NCBI RefSeq assembly: GCF_002234675.1
Contig: NC_019866.2
Coordinates: 10,817,261-10,881,260 of the forward strand
From: Oryzias latipes
Taxonomy: Eukaryota; Chordata; Actinopteri; Beloniformes; Adrianichthyidae
Direction of reading: 5' to 3'
DNA: 64,000 bases
Under the pieces are notes generated by a model that did not search any database, had not been told where the DNA came from, and was given only the letters and a program-made list of their open reading frames with translations. Below are positions 61,850 to 64,000 of this stretch, one piece after another. How positions within the stretch are numbered: position 1 is the stretch's first letter; each line of letters begins with the position of its first letter. The translations under genes were made by a program, and so were the position numbers.

Positions 61850-64000
61850 AATGTTACCAGGGCTGCTTTTGTGCGTCAGATCAATCCGTGCCTCATGACA
61901 AGACTGAGACAGCAAGACACAGCTTGTGTGTTTAAAACACAATTCAGGAACCTTTTGTTTTTGTTTTGTTTTTTACCTCATGAAAAAGGAAAACAATGAT
62001 CATATTTTAAAATCAAGTTTATTGTCATACTTTGTTAAACTTTTTGTTGTTTAAAAAAAGATTGAACATTTTCCAAAATGGCCATTCAGCTGAATAGCAT
62101 TTTAAAACACTGGAAAAGTAAATTTGTCTGCGTTAGAGTGCATGATGTGCTCTCCGCTGTTAATGAATAGTCAGGAGAGAGCAGCTGGATGGAGGGAGCG
62201 GGTGGTGGACCTGAAGCACGTGAGCCTCTCAAGATTTAGCTCTGAGAGGCTGCTACACCTTTTCATAACATTTGCATTCGTTATGCTGGTTTTTGCAGGT
62301 CAGAAAAAAGCAAACAAACAATAAAAGGGAAATATGCAAACAGTGTAGCTGCAAACGTCAGAAGGGAGAGAAAAAAAGAAAGTAGCCAGGTGTGTCTGCC
62401 ACTGCCCGTAGTGGCCCAATCCAATTTCAATTGACTTTCTCATACGGTCTATTAATTAAAAAAGCCCAAGATGGAGCCCGCTGTTTGTGACTCAGACTCT
62501 TCTCATCTGCTTTGGCAATTTAAGCACTTATCACCTTTCACCTATCCTCTCACCTGTGATTCACTGTAGAGAGTCAAGATTGAAGTGAAAGTCTAGGGAT
62601 GGATAAATGTGTCACCCGTGCAGCAACATGTGACAGAGTTATCTACTTCATAAAACCATTACAAGAAAAGTCATTCCTTATGTTGTCCCAAAGTTAATTC
62701 CTGTGACTTGTACAATACATTTGTTGTTAAATTTAAACAAATAAAAGATAGAAAAATGCTGCAAAAAGTCTTATTTTTAAACTGAGCAGAATGGGAAATA
62801 TACAACACCACAAATAGCCGCTCTTATAAAAACCTATTGGGTTATTTTGGACACTAAAGGCAATTGTTAGCAGGTCTTTGAGCTAGTTTACCTTCTTGTC
62901 TTGCAAGGAAATTGACAATAATTTGTAAGTCACCCAATCAGACCCAGTGTGCCAGGAGTTTACAAATCTGTGTCACCATTTTATTCAAACCAAAACAAGA
63001 CAAAGGACATACAGATTGATCCTTTTTGATTGGCTTTTTAACTGTTTCTAAAAAAAACAGGAAAATGTGCACATGAATTTGACAGTAATAGATAAAAAAA
63101 ATAAGTAAATATAGCACCCAAATTAAATTGCATTCTAATTTATAAAATTGACCCCAACAAAAACATCAGACAGCTCTCTTATATCTGTGGAGCCTTGAGT
63201 TTCGCAGTGCCATTTTATATTCAAAATGACATTTGTCTCTTACCAAAATAACGTACAACTGGCATAGGCATAGAGGTGCAAGCAGGTCACTAAGGTCTTC
63301 ATTCGGACAACTTCTCAACAACTTGTGTTTTGTTGAATTGGGCCTTTGACACAGAAGGCCTAAGTTGTTTCTTCCTTTTGTTGGTCATTTCCACAGAGCC
63401 AGGCCCCACAAACTATGAGCTCCATAAGACAATATATCATTTAAGAAACTGCTTTTTAATTTAACATACAAACGGTTATCTCCTATTAGCTGGAGATTCT
63501 CTGCACCATGAAAGCTATCACTTCCATGTTGCTCCTGTCCCAACCACATCTCTATATCCTAAGGCTGCCTCAGCCTGTAGCACTTCATCCTTTGGCTTCT
63601 GCTTCCTCCCTGCAGAAACTTTAAGAGTTGTGCTCAACACGCCTGTATACCTGGATTGTGATGAAGTCATCTCCAGTTTTGCCTTAGTACATGTAAACTC
63701 CTGTCATGGTAGTTGCTTGGACATTCCAAGGCAAACTTTTCTGTATTTTACTCTTATTTTTGGTGATCACTTAAAGAAGACTTCTGGTTTGCAAAACTGT
63801 TAAATATCTTTATGAACATGACTTAAGGGTCAAAATCTGAGTGGGCCATGAGAGTAGCTTTCCAACAGTTGCTCAACCCCCAACTGCTGTTTGTCTTAGC
63901 CTGGATTTATCATTTACGCACTGGATTTTGTTAATGTGTCTGGACAAAGTAACTCCACAACGTTTCCGATTTCAATTGCTCAACAAGTACTGGGTGTTAA
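61850..64000. other. Upstream flank of rasd1, no further gene
   Basis: No coding exon recognised up to the window end. The 62,380-62,580 part is complex and repeat-free, with CAGGTGTG and ATTAATTAA motifs, and may be a conserved noncoding element. The remainder is AT-rich. Confidence 0.45.

Overview
This window looks like nuclear genomic DNA from a teleost fish. The genes are split by GT-AG introns and encode vertebrate proteins. The intergenic DNA is AT-rich and carries tRNA-derived SINEs, non-LTR retrotransposon fragments, small inverted-repeat DNA elements and long microsatellites of types common in bony fish. The species cannot be named from the sequence alone.

Four protein-coding genes are supported. 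Positions 1-27,300 form a gene-poor region with no recognisable exon. It holds a 678-bp TTAA-flanked inverted-repeat element (4.6-5.3 kb), a SINE (8.7 kb), a (TA)50 tract (15.5 kb), a C25 tract beside a GC-rich patch (17.7-18.0 kb) and a hAT-like element (25.9-26.4 kb). Next come a probable 5' exon and intron of sstr2 (about 27.6-29.1 kb) and the intronless sstr2 coding region (29,166-30,278, +), with a long 3' UTR. usp22 faces sstr2 tail to tail. Its 13 coding exons (34,543-52,760, -) were all assembled by hand and encode 510 residues. A repeat-rich 6.4-kb spacer separates usp22 from the divergent two-exon med9 (59,146-59,640, +). med9 is tail to tail with the two-exon rasd1 (60,740-61,643, -). 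Positions beyond about 61.85 kb are upstream flank of rasd1 with no further gene seen.

The genes act in separate pathways. sstr2 is a Gi-coupled somatostatin receptor and rasd1 is a Ras-like GTPase tied to G-protein and hormone signalling. usp22 (SAGA deubiquitinase module) and med9 (Mediator middle module) are both subunits of RNA polymerase II coactivator complexes and are nearest neighbours in divergent orientation. To my knowledge the human orthologues of all four lie on chromosome 17, so the block fits an old chromosomal linkage. CRE or CRE-like sites occur upstream of usp22, med9 and rasd1, and two perfect CTCF core motifs lie around the 3' end of usp22. I did not find a clearly novel molecular system. 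The points most worth checking are regulatory motifs and nested mobile elements.
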